Shown in pieces: positions 46,210 through 56,255 of a DNA stretch of 64,000 nt. A program made the translations under genes and the position numbers. The stretch is taken from NCBI GenBank assembly GCA_015143295.1, contig CM026564.1:10838416-10902415 (forward strand), written 5' to 3'. The notes beneath the pieces are model-generated. The model was not told the DNA's origin, ran no database searches, and worked only from the letters and a program-made list of their open reading frames with translations. Numbering within the stretch: the first letter of the stretch is position 1; every line of letters begins with the position of its first letter. This DNA comes from Tetracentron sinense. Its lineage: Eukaryota > Streptophyta > Magnoliopsida > Trochodendrales > Trochodendraceae.

Positions 46210-46350
46210 TCAACAGTAGTCGAGGTATGGCCACACATCCAAGTCCCCATCCTCTTGAGACTGCCATGGGATAGGTGGCTCCCTCTCCTCTACATACTCC
46301 TCCTCGACCCAAGGCTCGGGATCGAGGACATCCACAGTACCTGCCGACAT
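46210..46350 (-). CDS. LTR micro-ORF, 46 aa (G3 copy)
   Basis: MSAGTVDVLDPEPWVEEEYV, then a tail with EEREPPIPWQSQEDGD and ending YLDYC-stop. The usual Cys before the core is replaced (VLD instead of DIC) and a Cys ends the peptide. An in-frame ATG in the dyad (46368-46366) would add six codons. Confidence 0.42.
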   Translation of the reverse strand: MSAGTVDVLDPEPWVEEEYVEEREPPIPWQSQEDGDLDVWPYLDYC

Positions 46351-46624
46351 AAAAGTACGGCTGAGCATGGAATACTCAGCGAGTACAAACTACTAGCTAA
46401 CCATAACAATAGCGAAAGCATAACAACAGTGAGCAATACAAGATATTAATTTAAAGCAATAGTGAAAGCATAAGATACATAGCCATATCTTGACATGCGG
46501 GTATGAATGCAAAAACCTCGGTAAAACTCATGTCTCGGAAACCTTTTTCGTGTCTCGGTCAAATCATGTATGTGTATCGTGTCTTGCCTTGTATTTCATG
46601 TCTTGACTTGTTCTTGACTTGTAT

Positions 46625-46960
46625 ACTTGTGAGCCAGAGGCTAGCACCCTTCCTTGGGCTACCAACCTCCTTGTCATGTTCTTGTTCCATTTCTCTTGTG
46701 AGCCAGAGGCTAGCACCCTTCCTTGGGCTACCAACCTCCTTGTCATGTTCTTGTTTCATTTCACTTGTGAGCCAGAGGCTAGCACCCTTCCTTGGGCTAC
46801 CAACCTCCTTGTCATGTACTTGATTCATTTCACTTGTGAGCCAGAGGCTAGCACCCTTCCTTGGGCTACCAACCTCCTTGTCATGTACTTGATTCATTTC
46901 ACTTGTGAGCCAGAGGCTAGCACCCTTCCTTGGGCTACCAACCCCCTTGTCATGTTCTTG
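46625..46960 (-). repeat. Hairpin minisatellite in G3 (five units)
   Basis: Five units of about 64 bp: GAGCCAGAGGCTAGCACCC-N5-TTGGGCTACCAACCTCC, separated by CTTGTCATGT-type spacers. The last unit ends AACCCCC. In minus-strand RNA the odd pairs are G-U. Very homogeneous, so recently expanded. Confidence 0.88.
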
Positions 46961-47937
46961 TTTTCTTGTTTGCTTTATTATGCACAATTACTCTTGGAAA
47001 ACCCAATTCATGCATGCATGCGTGCTTGTGTGCTTGTCAATAGTGGTAATCATGATGACATACTTGAATGGGCGGATCACATGAATATGGCATTTCAATC
47101 CTTAACCTAGTGGTATGAAAATTTAGGCAACATATAGCACATTTGAGCAATTTATCATTCCTAAGAAAATTTACACAATTTCTATTTCCATTTTCTTCAT
47201 TAAGTCCATTTATCCCTTGTTTAGTCATTTTATCAAACACACGGTGGGCCACATTTCTTAGTCCTTCCATTTCTCTTATTTAGTGCGTATTTTTCATCAA
47301 GAAATCAAGGTACATTCATTATTTGTAAAGTGCCCATCTTCCATTTTCCATTTCACACATCACACAACATCCATACGGCATCCAATCGCCTCAATCGACA
47401 TCCCATCCACACATCCATATCTTTTTCTTATCTTGTTTATATTTAGTGGAGATGATACATTTTATAAGTAAGAAAACATACTATCAAGAGTCACATTTCA
47501 CAATAGAAAATCTAGACTATTGCTAAGGGAAGTTAGTAGGGTGTACTAACCTTGAATCGAAGCTTGATCTTGGTGTAGACCTTGATTTAAACTCCAACTT
47601 GGAAGAAGAAAGCCCTTACTCAAACTATACTTGCTTGGGTAGGAAACCCTCTTGAGAATACCGTAGAGAGTGCTGCCCTAACTTGAGAAGGGAACCCCAC
47701 ACGAGCTTGAGTTGAAATCTTGAAGAAAACGTGCTTGGGGACGATCTAGGGTCTTCACCCCTTTGATTTCTTCTCCAATGGAAAACCCTAGTTGCAAATC
47801 CCCTTCTCCTCTCTCTCTATCTCTCAAAATCCCTTAAGTGTTGTGAATGAAGCCCTAAAGGCTCGGGCAAGCCTTAAGGAGAAAGGGTTTAACCCCCAAA
47901 AGACGATAAAGCCCTTACTGAAATTTCTGCAAAAACG

Positions 47938-48130
47938 CGAAGACCGAGCGATCGGTGGTTATGACCGATCGATCGGTTGCCTTCCGAGCGATCGGTGTTT
48001 ATGACCGATCGACCGGTCAAAAACTCACTCTCTGGAAAATTTCCCCATACAAAATTTCTGACCGCGCGATAGCTACCGATCGATCGGTTATGGACCGATC
48101 GATCGCTGACTGGACCGAGCGATCGGTTCT
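47938..48130 (-). promoter_or_regulatory. U3 palindrome cassette of G3
   Basis: CCGAGCGATCGGT, ACCGATCGATCGGT and ACCGATCGACCGGT repeated. Nearly identical to G2 at 49525-49720. Confidence 0.6.
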
Positions 48131-49524
48131 CTATATGTCTGGACTGTTTTGACCATATCTTTTGACTCGCTCGTCGGATTTCGACGATTCAACTTGCGTT
48201 GGGTTCGTCTTTCGAAAACGCACATTTCTGACATTTCGGAATTTCCGATTTCTCCCTTATTTATTAATTAGACTACAAAAACGGCCAATTAGCTACGAAG
48301 GTGCTATTCATTAAGGATGAAAAAGTCCGGGGTGCTACAGTACGATACCTTACTTATGAGCCAGAGGTTAGCACCCGCATAATCCTGGGCTACTAACCTC
48401 CTTAACAATACCATTTCCTTTCTTATGAGCCAGAGGTTAGCACCCTTAACCGGGGCTACCAACCTCCTTGACAATACCATTTCCTTTCTTATGAGCCAGA
48501 GGTTAGCACCCTTAACCGGGGCTACCAACCTCCTTGACAGTGCAACATTTCCGAGTCCTTTCTTATGAGCCAGGGGTTAGCACCCGCATGATCCCTGGGC
48601 TACCAACCCCCTTGACAGTACAATACACTTCTTATGAGCCAGAGGTTAGCACCCGCATAATCCTGGGCTACCAACCTCCTTGACAATATCCTCCATCTAC
48701 ATATGTGCTCGTGCATAGCAATCGTGAAATTATGATGACATATAGCATTTTAAAATTTCCCAACTCACATGAGAATTTAAGAAGCGAAATAAACACATGC
48801 ATACAACTTGCCAAATGGGGAACATTTATGTGACTCATGCTTTCAAATCTTAGTTTATTCATGCATTCTATCAAATATGGGGTATTCAACCTTTTTACCT
48901 TTAGTTATTTCATATTTTCTCATTCGAACATTTTATCAAACACTTGGGGTGTGTTCATTATGCGTAATATGCCCTTCCACCATTTTTCCCATCATTCAAC
49001 ACATCACAACATGGCATCCAATCGCCTCCACTCCTCATCCATTCATACATTCCCCCATTTGTTTGTATTATCTTGTTTATGTTTTAGGGATTTAGCATAT
49101 ACCAACACAAGGGAGCAATGGGGAAGATCCAACACATATTTTCTTAGAAAAATCCTAGGTTATTACCAAAGTAACTAGGAAGAGTGTACTAACCTTGAAA
49201 AGGGAAAGAAAATCCTTGAGGATGATGTAGAAACGCTGCCCTAGCTTGGAAGAGGTACTCCACACGAGCTTGAGGTTGGATTTGGAGAATCCAAGCCTTG
49301 AACTTGAAGCAAATCCAAGTTTGAGGACGACCTAGGATGGTCCACCCCTTTGATTTCTTCCTCAATGGAAACCCTAGGTCAAAACCCTCTTCTTCTCACT
49401 CTCTAGCTCTCAAAATGTCTAAGGGTTGTGAATGAGGGCTCAAAGGGTCGAGCAAACCCTTATGGGCAAGGGTTTAACACCCAAAAGACGAAAACGCCCT
49501 TACTGAAATTTCTGCAAAAACGCG

Positions 49525-49720
49525 AAGACCGAGCGATCGGTGGTTATGACCGATCGATCGGTTGCCTACCGAGCGATCGGTGTTTATGACCGATCGACCG
49601 GTCAAAAACTCACTCTCTGGAAAATTTCCCCAGACAAAATTTCTGACCGTTCGATAGCTACCGATCGATCGGTTATGGACCGATCGATCGCTGACTGGAC
49701 CGAGCGATCGGTTCTCTGTA
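49525..49720 (-). promoter_or_regulatory. U3 palindrome cassette of G2
   Basis: Same series as in G3 (CCGAGCGATCGGT, ACCGATCGATCGGT, CCGATCGACCGGT). The conserved LTR box follows at 49740-49800. Confidence 0.6.
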
Positions 49721-50244
49721 TGTCTGGACTGTTTTGACCATATCTTTTGACTCGCTTTTCGGATTTCGACGATTCAACTTGCGTTGGATCCGTCTTTCGA
49801 AAACGAACATTTCTGACATTTCAGAATTTTTGATTTCTCCCTTATTTATTAATTAGACTACAAACACGGCCAATTAGCTACGAAGGTGCTATTCATTAAG
49901 GATGAAAAAGTCCGGGGTGCTACAGTACCGACCTTGAAGAAATGAGGAAGAAACTCCTTCCAAAAACGACCATGAGGTGCTGCCCTAGCTTGGGGAATGC
50001 TCTCCACGAGTGCTTGAGCCGTGATCTTGGAGAAAAACCGGACTTGAAGTGATCTAGGGTCTCAAAACCCCGTTGATTCTTCTCCAAAAGCAAAACCCTA
50101 GCTTAGGAAACCCTTTCTCCTCTCTTCTAATCCCCCAAATCCTCTAAGTGTTGAGAATGAGCCCTAAAGACTCGGGTTGAACTCTTAAGGTAAGAGTGAA
50201 CCGACCAAAAGACCATAATACCCTTACTGATATTTCTGTAAAAA

Positions 50245-50770
50245 CACGTGTGTCGAACACGTTGAGCTGTGAATAGTGCCAAACATGTTCTGCTGTGAAT
50301 AGTGCCGAACATGTTGTGCTGTGAATAGTGCCAAACACGTTGTGCTATGAATAGTGCCAAACATGTTGTGCTGTGAATAGTGCCGAACACGTTGTGCTGT
50401 GAATAGTGCCAAACACGTTGTGCTGTGAATAGTGCTGAACACGTTGTCCGTTGTGAATAGTACTGAACACGTTGTCCGTTGTGAATAGTATTGAACACGT
50501 TGTCCATTGTGAATAGTGCTGAACTCGTTGTCCGTTGTGTTGTGCATAGTACTGAGCTCGTTGTTCGTTGTCTTATGTACAACGCGCCCGTCGTGAGCTG
50601 TACAACGTACACGTTGTTTGCTGTACAACGTACCCGTTGTCTGTTGCACAACGGATGCACAACGTATACGTTATCAGAGTACGTTGTCTGTGCCTTATCA
50701 GAGCACGTTGTCAGAGCTACGTCCTTAGTTCATAACCGAGCTACGTCCTTAGTGCCTTCCGAGCTACGAT
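50245..50770 (-). promoter_or_regulatory. U3 cassette of G1: CACGTTGTG arrays and ACAACGT palindromes
   Basis: About ten units of roughly 28 bp (CACGTTGTGCTGTGAATAGT with variants) at 50250-50530. ACAACGT...ACGTTGT dyads follow at 50575-50670, then GAGCTACGTCCTTAGTGCC repeats. It occupies the place of the CGATCGATCG palindromes in A, E and M. Confidence 0.65.
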
Positions 50771-51239
50771 TGCCTGCAGGTCCAGACTGTTTTGGCCATA
50801 TCTTTTGACTCGTTCGTCCGATTCTGACATTTTGGAATTTCCAATTTCTTCCTTATTTATTAATTATACCTCTTTAAAGGCAAAATGGCAACGAAAGTGT
50901 CATGCATTAAATGTGAAAAGGTCTGGGGCTCTACACCCTAAGACCTCCATTTTGCAATGATAATCTACTCCCTAGGTGTAAGCTAAATTAAATTCAAGTT
51001 TTATTCAAATGCCTTAGTCTTTAGGTTATATTGATCCAAGAAGGGAAAAGTTAACTAGGGTCGAACCCGGGTTGGGTTGCTTATGTATTCACATGGGGTG
51101 AGATCAGACCGAGCATAGTTCTGCACATGAGCCCATACCAAGGTTAAGGGGAGTGTGTGTGTGCACCAAGGGTGGCTAAGGATCTAGCCCAGAGGCTAGG
51201 GTTTGGTTAACCGGGTTGGTCAAGTGCTGGGTTTTGCTG

Positions 51240-51405
51240 ATTTGGGTCTAGAGGCTAAGGATTAGCTCGGTAGGCTAAGGGATAATCCTGATAGGCTTAA
51301 GGATTGGGCCCGGTAGGCCAAGGTCTAGCCCGGTAGGCTAAAGGCAAGTCTGGTAGACTAAGGGTTGGGCCTGATAGGTCAAGGGTTAGTCTGATAGGCT
51401 AAATG
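51240..51405. repeat. GGTAGGCTAAGG-type short tandem repeat in J
   Basis: Seven to eight imperfect units of about 20-24 bp such as AGCCCGGTAGGCTAAAGG, with CCCGGTAGGC or CCTGATAGGC variants. Confidence 0.75.
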
Positions 51406-51695
51406 GTGCTTAACCATGGGTTAAATCGGATAACCGCGATTAAGGACAAAGGTGAACCATGGTTAGGGTTGCTAACTACGGTTGGTGAGGTCCAAACTCA
51501 TGTTTTTAAAATTTTATGGGATTATTCCAAGGGTTTAAGGGGGCTTAACCGTGGTTAAAAGTTGATCGGGGTTGAGTTAACCCCAGTTAAAGGTTCAGCC
51601 AGGTCAGTGGTCGGCCCAGATGGCTTGGCAGGGCCTAGAATGACCTCCTACCAGGTCTAGGCCTTGTGCAACACCCAAATACAGTGAAACAGAGA

Positions 51696-52174
51696 ATGAC
51701 GGTAAAGAGATTACCGTCATTTCCAGTTCTTTTCAGAACTGGAATGGAAATGATCAGTTTACCGCCATTCTCAGTTTTCCTGAGAATGGCTTTGCCAGGT
51801 CAGGGGATGGGTTAGGGCTTAACCCAGGGGCTCATGGACCCTCAAGGCTGATTAGGGGCTATCCCACATGCTCTGGGCATGTTGTGGGCCCAGGAATTGA
51901 TTTGAAATGGGTCCACAATGGCCATTTTTATCACTATAATAGAGATCCCAGAATGGCGGTAATTATTCTACCGCCATTCTGGACAGTTTCTCTTTTTAAT
52001 GTTTTAACCATAGTTAAGTAAGTTGGGTGAGCCTGAAAGGACCAGGGTATGCTCAGGGATGTCCTAGGGTCCAAGTTAAGGCCCTGGAATAGACCAGGGC
52101 TCAACCATGGAGGGTGCATGGCCACTTCAAAGGGAAGAACCAGAATGACGGTACTGTGTTTACTGGTATTCTGG
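51696..52174. repeat. Cluster of strong inverted repeats in J
   Basis: Five hairpins: ATGACGGTAA/TTACCGTCAT (51696-51720); CCAGTTCT/AGAACTGG (51723-51742); GCCATTCTCAG/CTGAGAATGGC (51764-51790); CCAGAATGGCGGTA/TACCGCCATTCTGG (51948-51982, 14 bp perfect); CCAGAATGACGGTA/TACTGGTATTCTGG (52140-52174). Confidence 0.88.
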
Positions 52175-54697
52175 AACTTTTTCAGAAATACACTTGTGCC
52201 CTTCGGAGCAGCGCTACACGACCTCCAAGGGATCCCTTATGAATAGAGGGTCTCCTAGAAAGTCTGAGGATGGCCTGAGGCTACGGGGCTGGTGTCTCTA
52301 CCCATGAGGGGTCCCCCATACCTATGAAAGAGGTAGGGGAAGCCCCTATTCTAGGTTTATGCCACAAAACAGAAGTATAAGTCCCCTAGAAGGACCAGGG
52401 GCTCACAATGATGAGTGTAAGGAAGAGCAAAAGGGTAGGGGATGACCCTACCCTGTCGGATTGCCTGGGATGGCTGCTACAGTGGTGGTAGTTCACAGTG
52501 GTGGCCTATGGTGGTGATGCACGACTGGGGGAGAACCTTGGGTGGTTTTGGGAGCTTCTAGTGTTTCTTGGGTGAGGCTAGTGTTAGACATATATGCCCA
52601 CGAAAGCCATTACGGAGTTGTATTAGTCTACTTAATCAATAAAAGCATATTTTACATTCACACATTGTTTTCTGCATTGGGTAACATACTAAAAGTATCT
52701 CATTGGATGAGACTACTTTGTCCCTTAGGTAACATTGTAGGAAAACCATCCAATTAGTTATGAACTAATTGCTAAGGAGATATGGTTTTCCGGTTCCTTG
52801 TAGACCTAGAATTGTTCTATGTTATTCAGGATACTTCTGGACAATGTATTCCTACTAATTTACACATTGTTAGTTCCATATGATGGAGTGATGAATCTCA
52901 TTCATTGAGAGAAGGGTCTCTTGACTAAGATGTGGATATAAGTAAGAAGTACATAGATTGTAACTGGATCGCTCAGTGGATACCCTTAGAAATATACTGT
53001 CTTTATATTTAGGGTAGTCCATTTGACAGATTGTCCTTAACCTGAGAGGTCGACATCTTTTCTATTATTTGCCTATATAGCTTTGATGTAGCCAATCGTC
53101 AATGTCCAACACACCGTACTAAAGACGGGCTCGTTGGGTTATGTATGCTATATTAGAAGAAGTGTGTGTATGCTTAATAAGGATTCCACTAATCTTATGG
53201 AGTAATAAATATTGAGTTGGTACTTGTCAAAACCAGACTTGAAAAACCCAGCGCTGGTATTTATCGATGAAATGGTTTTATCGAGAAGTTTATTTTCTGT
53301 ATAAAAGAAATGTAATTATTATTATTATTTCTTTAAAGAATTTCTAAAATAGTTTTGAAAGTCCAAGTTTGACAAAAATTATCAAAGATAATGGGTTCTC
53401 AATATAAGCCAGGGATTAAAGACAGTATTAGATATTGTCCCGTAAGCTTATAACAATATTGGAAGTGGAGGGACACATCTGTAAACAAATCTTGTGATAG
53501 AAATACCTGCAAGTAATTCTCTATTTTCTGGAGGTTAATCACATTGTGTTAATGGGCATTATTGTGATTGGTGGAAGTCCAGGGATATAGATGAAATTTT
53601 ATCATCCTAATGGAGTGATAGGAAAGGTGTTTCCTAGTAACAATGCTTTAACCAAAAGGTTAAGCACTTAGTCCCACAACCGGAAATAGGAGATCCCTTT
53701 AGATCCCACACACTAGGACCTTCTTAAAGTGTTTAATTTAATTATTAATTAAATTAATTAATTTATCTAAGTTATCACTATATGGTATAGTGAAGCTCTA
53801 AAAGGTGGAACCACATTAGATGTGATAAATCAAATAGGTAGGACCCATTGGGAATTTTTGATAAAGATAAAAAAGTGACCTAAGGGGTTTGGAACCCTAA
53901 GAGGCATGTGGAGTGGGGCCCACCTAGGGTGGGACGCCCACTTCAAGGAGGGACCTTTGCTTTAATTAGTTTCTAATTACTAATCTCCTTATTGGATAAG
54001 GTTAGTTAGTTACTAATTAAAGATTCTCTATATAATTAAGATTCCTTATTGGATAAGGAAATGGTTTGTTAGTTACTAATAGATAAGGTTAGTTTCTATT
54101 AATGATTAATCCTAATTAATTAGGAGAAATCAAGAAAGGAAACAATTGAGGAATCCTTATTAGATAAGGATAAGGAGTCTTAGGTTGCAAGCAACCCAAG
54201 CAAAGGCTATATAAAGAGGTGGACGTCCAAGGCTTGGACACAATCTAATTTCTAGATTTTCCTCTCCCCTCTCCTCAATCTCACGCCTCTCTCTTTCTCC
54301 CTCAAGGTGTACGGTCATCACTCCCTCCCTTATTCTTGTTTCTTGTTTTTCTATTTTGAATATCAAGAAGAAGAAGAACAAGCTTACTTGATCATCAAGA
54401 AAGGATCTTTTATTTAAGATCCAAGAGCTGGAATTTTTGGAAAGGCCATTAGAGAGAGCTTTAAAGAAAAAGAAGAAGGTTTGTGTAGAGCCCCGGACCT
54501 TTTCACATTTAATGCATGACACTTTCGTTGTCATTTTGCCTTTAAAGAAGAATAATTAATGAATAAGGAATAAATTGGAAATTTCGAAATGTCAGAAATG
54601 TTCGTTTTCTAAGTACGAACCCAACACAAGTTGAATCATCAAAATCGGACGAACGAGTTAAAAGATATGGCCAAAACAGTCTGGACCTGCAGGCAAC

Positions 54698-54947
54698 CGA
54701 TCGCTCGGTCCATAGAGCGATCGATCGGTCCAAAACCGATCGATCGGTAGCTATCGACTGGTCAAGATTTTTGTATGGGGAAATTTTCCAGAGAGTTGAT
54801 TTTTAGTCGAGAGCTCGGTCAACACACCGATCGCTCGGTAGGCAACCGATCGATCGGTCATAAACACCGATCGCTCGGTCTTCGCGTTTTGCAGAATTTT
54901 CACTAAGGGCATTTTCGGCATTCGGGTGTTATACCCTTTCTTATATA
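54698..54947 (+). promoter_or_regulatory. M promoter: palindrome cassette and TATA box
   Basis: 54698-54880 has seven CGATCG-centred sites, including the perfect palindrome ACCGATCGATCGGT (54735-54748) and ACCGATCGCTCGGT variants. TATATA follows at 54942-54947. This places the cassette directly upstream of the core promoter. Confidence 0.65.
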
Positions 54948-55780
54948 GGATCGCCCGAGCCTTTAGGGCTCATTCTCAACACTTAGAAGATTTGGGAGAT
55001 TAGAAGAGAGGAGAAAGGGTTCCCAAACCTAGGTTTTCATTTGGGGAGAAATCAAAGGGGTTAAGACCCTAGATCAACCCCAAGCCCGTTTTCTTCAAGA
55101 TCAAGGCTCAAGCATTCGAGGAGCTCGTGATCCAAGCTAGGACAGCAGCTACACGGTCGTTTTTGGAAGGGGTTTCTTCCTCATTTCTTCAAGGTCGGTA
55201 TTTCTTGCTACCCTCCTAGTTATAGTTCTTCTTTTCCTTTATTTTCTTTGTGTTCCTTTATACATCCATGTATTATGAGATGGGTTGTGAATGGTGAATG
55301 GAGATGAATGTGGGCGATTGGATGCCGTGTGTATTGATGTGATGGATGAACGGGGAGGGCATTGTACCCATAATGAACATACATATGTGATGTGAGTAAA
55401 ACCCACCTAGAAAAGCATGTTGTAGGGTTAATAAATAATGAATGCACCATGTTTGATGAAATGTCAAGGTGAATAAAATGAATAATAAATTAAGAAAATG
55501 CATGTTTAAGGTTTATGGAAATTGCTAGGGTCTTGATAGTGTGATTGTTCGCTTTCCCTAAATGTTATGAATATTAAATTGCTCAAATCATTGATATTAT
55601 GTGTTATGAATTACTCAAATGCCATATTTAATTCCAAATGCAAGTATGCACACGACCTCACGAGCACGCATACATGACTTGATTTACCGAGGTTTTCAAG
55701 AATGGGATTTAGAGGTGGGGCATATCCTACGATATGTTTTACCTCGCTTTTGGCAAGGACAAGTCAATCATGCATTTTCA

Positions 55781-55932
55781 TAAGAAGGGTCTCCCTTCCC
55801 TCGCAAGTGCATCTCACAAGGACATCTCACAAGTGAACCTCACAAGTGGTTTACTTTTCCGAGTAAGCATGACATGACATAGCATGACAAGCATGAGCAT
55901 TCTAGGAAGAAGGGTCTCCCTTCCCTCACAAG
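55781..55932 (+). repeat. Hairpin repeat in M
   Basis: Two units with AAGAAGGGTCTCCCTTCCCTC (arms GAAGGG and CCCTTC), about 130 bp apart, with CTCACAAGT phrases between. A reduced form of the arrays in E and G1. Confidence 0.75.
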
Positions 55933-56255
55933 TAGATTACTTTTCAGAACAAGCAAGCATGATACACGCATGGCATGACATGACACGCATGATACAAGCA
56001 TGACACAGTAGACAAGGTTTCAAGCATAAAAAGGGTAATTTCAGTCAAGTCAAGTGCACAAGATTTCAAGGGTTTTACCGGCTTTTATGATTGCAAACAT
56101 GATGACTTATATTGCTTTACTTTATTGTCATGATATGAATCATTCCTGCTTTATATGCGTGAATTGTTTCCTGCTTTATGCATGCTATCTGTATGCTATG
56201 ACTGTTGGTTAGTGCTTGGTACCCGCTGAGTATTCCATGCTCAGCCGTACTTCTT

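Larger units (their letters stand above)
45928..48339 (-). mobile_element. Solo LTR G3 (2412 bp), innermost
   Basis: Minus orientation: TGTAGCACCCCGGACT at 48339 to GGGGCGTGACA at 45928. Perfect TSD GTACG at 45923-45927 and 48340-48344. Uninterrupted and the youngest of the three by position. Confidence 0.96.
45733..48690 (-). repeat. Hairpin minisatellite in G2, split by G3
   Basis: Eight units (45733-45922 and 48350-48690). Arms: GAGGTT/AACCTC in most, GGGGTT/AACCCC in two (about 45800 and 48565), GAGGCT/AGCCTC in one (about 45873), GAGGTTAG/CTAACCTC in one (about 48360). Each substitution in one arm is matched in the other. Confidence 0.88.
45076..49924 (-). mobile_element. Solo LTR G2 (about 2.4 kb), host of G3
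   Basis: Minus orientation: TGTAGCACCCCGGACT at 49924 to GGGGCGTGACA at 45076. Perfect TSD GTACC at 45071-45075 and 49925-49929. Interrupted by G3 in the middle of its hairpin array. Same subfamily as B, D1 and G3. Confidence 0.95.
43561..50935 (-). mobile_element. Solo LTR G1 (about 2.5 kb), host of G2
   Basis: Minus orientation: TGTAGAGCCCCAGAC at 50935 to GGGTCGCGACA at 43561, interrupted by G2. Flanks CCCTG (43556-43560) and CCCTA (50936-50940) make a TSD with one mismatch. Its U3 carries a different repeat (CACGTTGTGCTGTGAATAGT) from A, E and M, although the rest matches them. Confidence 0.9.
43395..52581 (+). mobile_element. Unclassified repeat J, split by solo LTRs G1-G3
   Basis: Pieces 43395-43560 and 50936-52581 (about 1.8 kb without the insertions). 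Features: GAGCACGGATTTCGTCC near the start, GGTGTTAGTCACCCT at the G1 insertion site, a GGTAGGCTAAGG array (51240-51405) and a hairpin cluster (51696-52174). No coding region. Orientation and class are unknown; an LTR or a non-autonomous retroelement is possible. Confidence 0.45.

Noticed and set aside
46625..46960. Regularly spaced repeats resembling a CRISPR array (also 24340-24755)
   Set aside because: The context is a plant LTR, spacers are near-identical rather than unique, and there are no cas genes. They are LTR minisatellites.
46559..46987. Long repetitive ORFs (142 and 163 codons) over the G3 minisatellite
   Set aside because: They arise because a 64-bp array without stops is read in several frames on both strands. 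The peptide is a simple repeat with no conservation beyond the DNA repeat.
50127..50660. ORFs of 141 and 177 codons on the minus strand
   Set aside because: They translate the CACGTTGTGCTGTGAATAGT tandem array of G1's U3; open in two frames at once, so not coding.
54160..54534. 124-codon minus-strand ORF
   Set aside because: Spans the boundary between the Copia-like LTR and solo LTR M, so it is a chance frame created by the insertion.
55140..55200. Idea that the micro-ORF is the second exon of a longer spliced LTR gene
   Set aside because: Exon-1 frames joined across CAAGGT...GGCAG-GT are open in M and G3 for 40-60 codons but lack an ATG, and the phase is not conserved between A, E and M. 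Kept only as an alternative in the micro-ORF findings.
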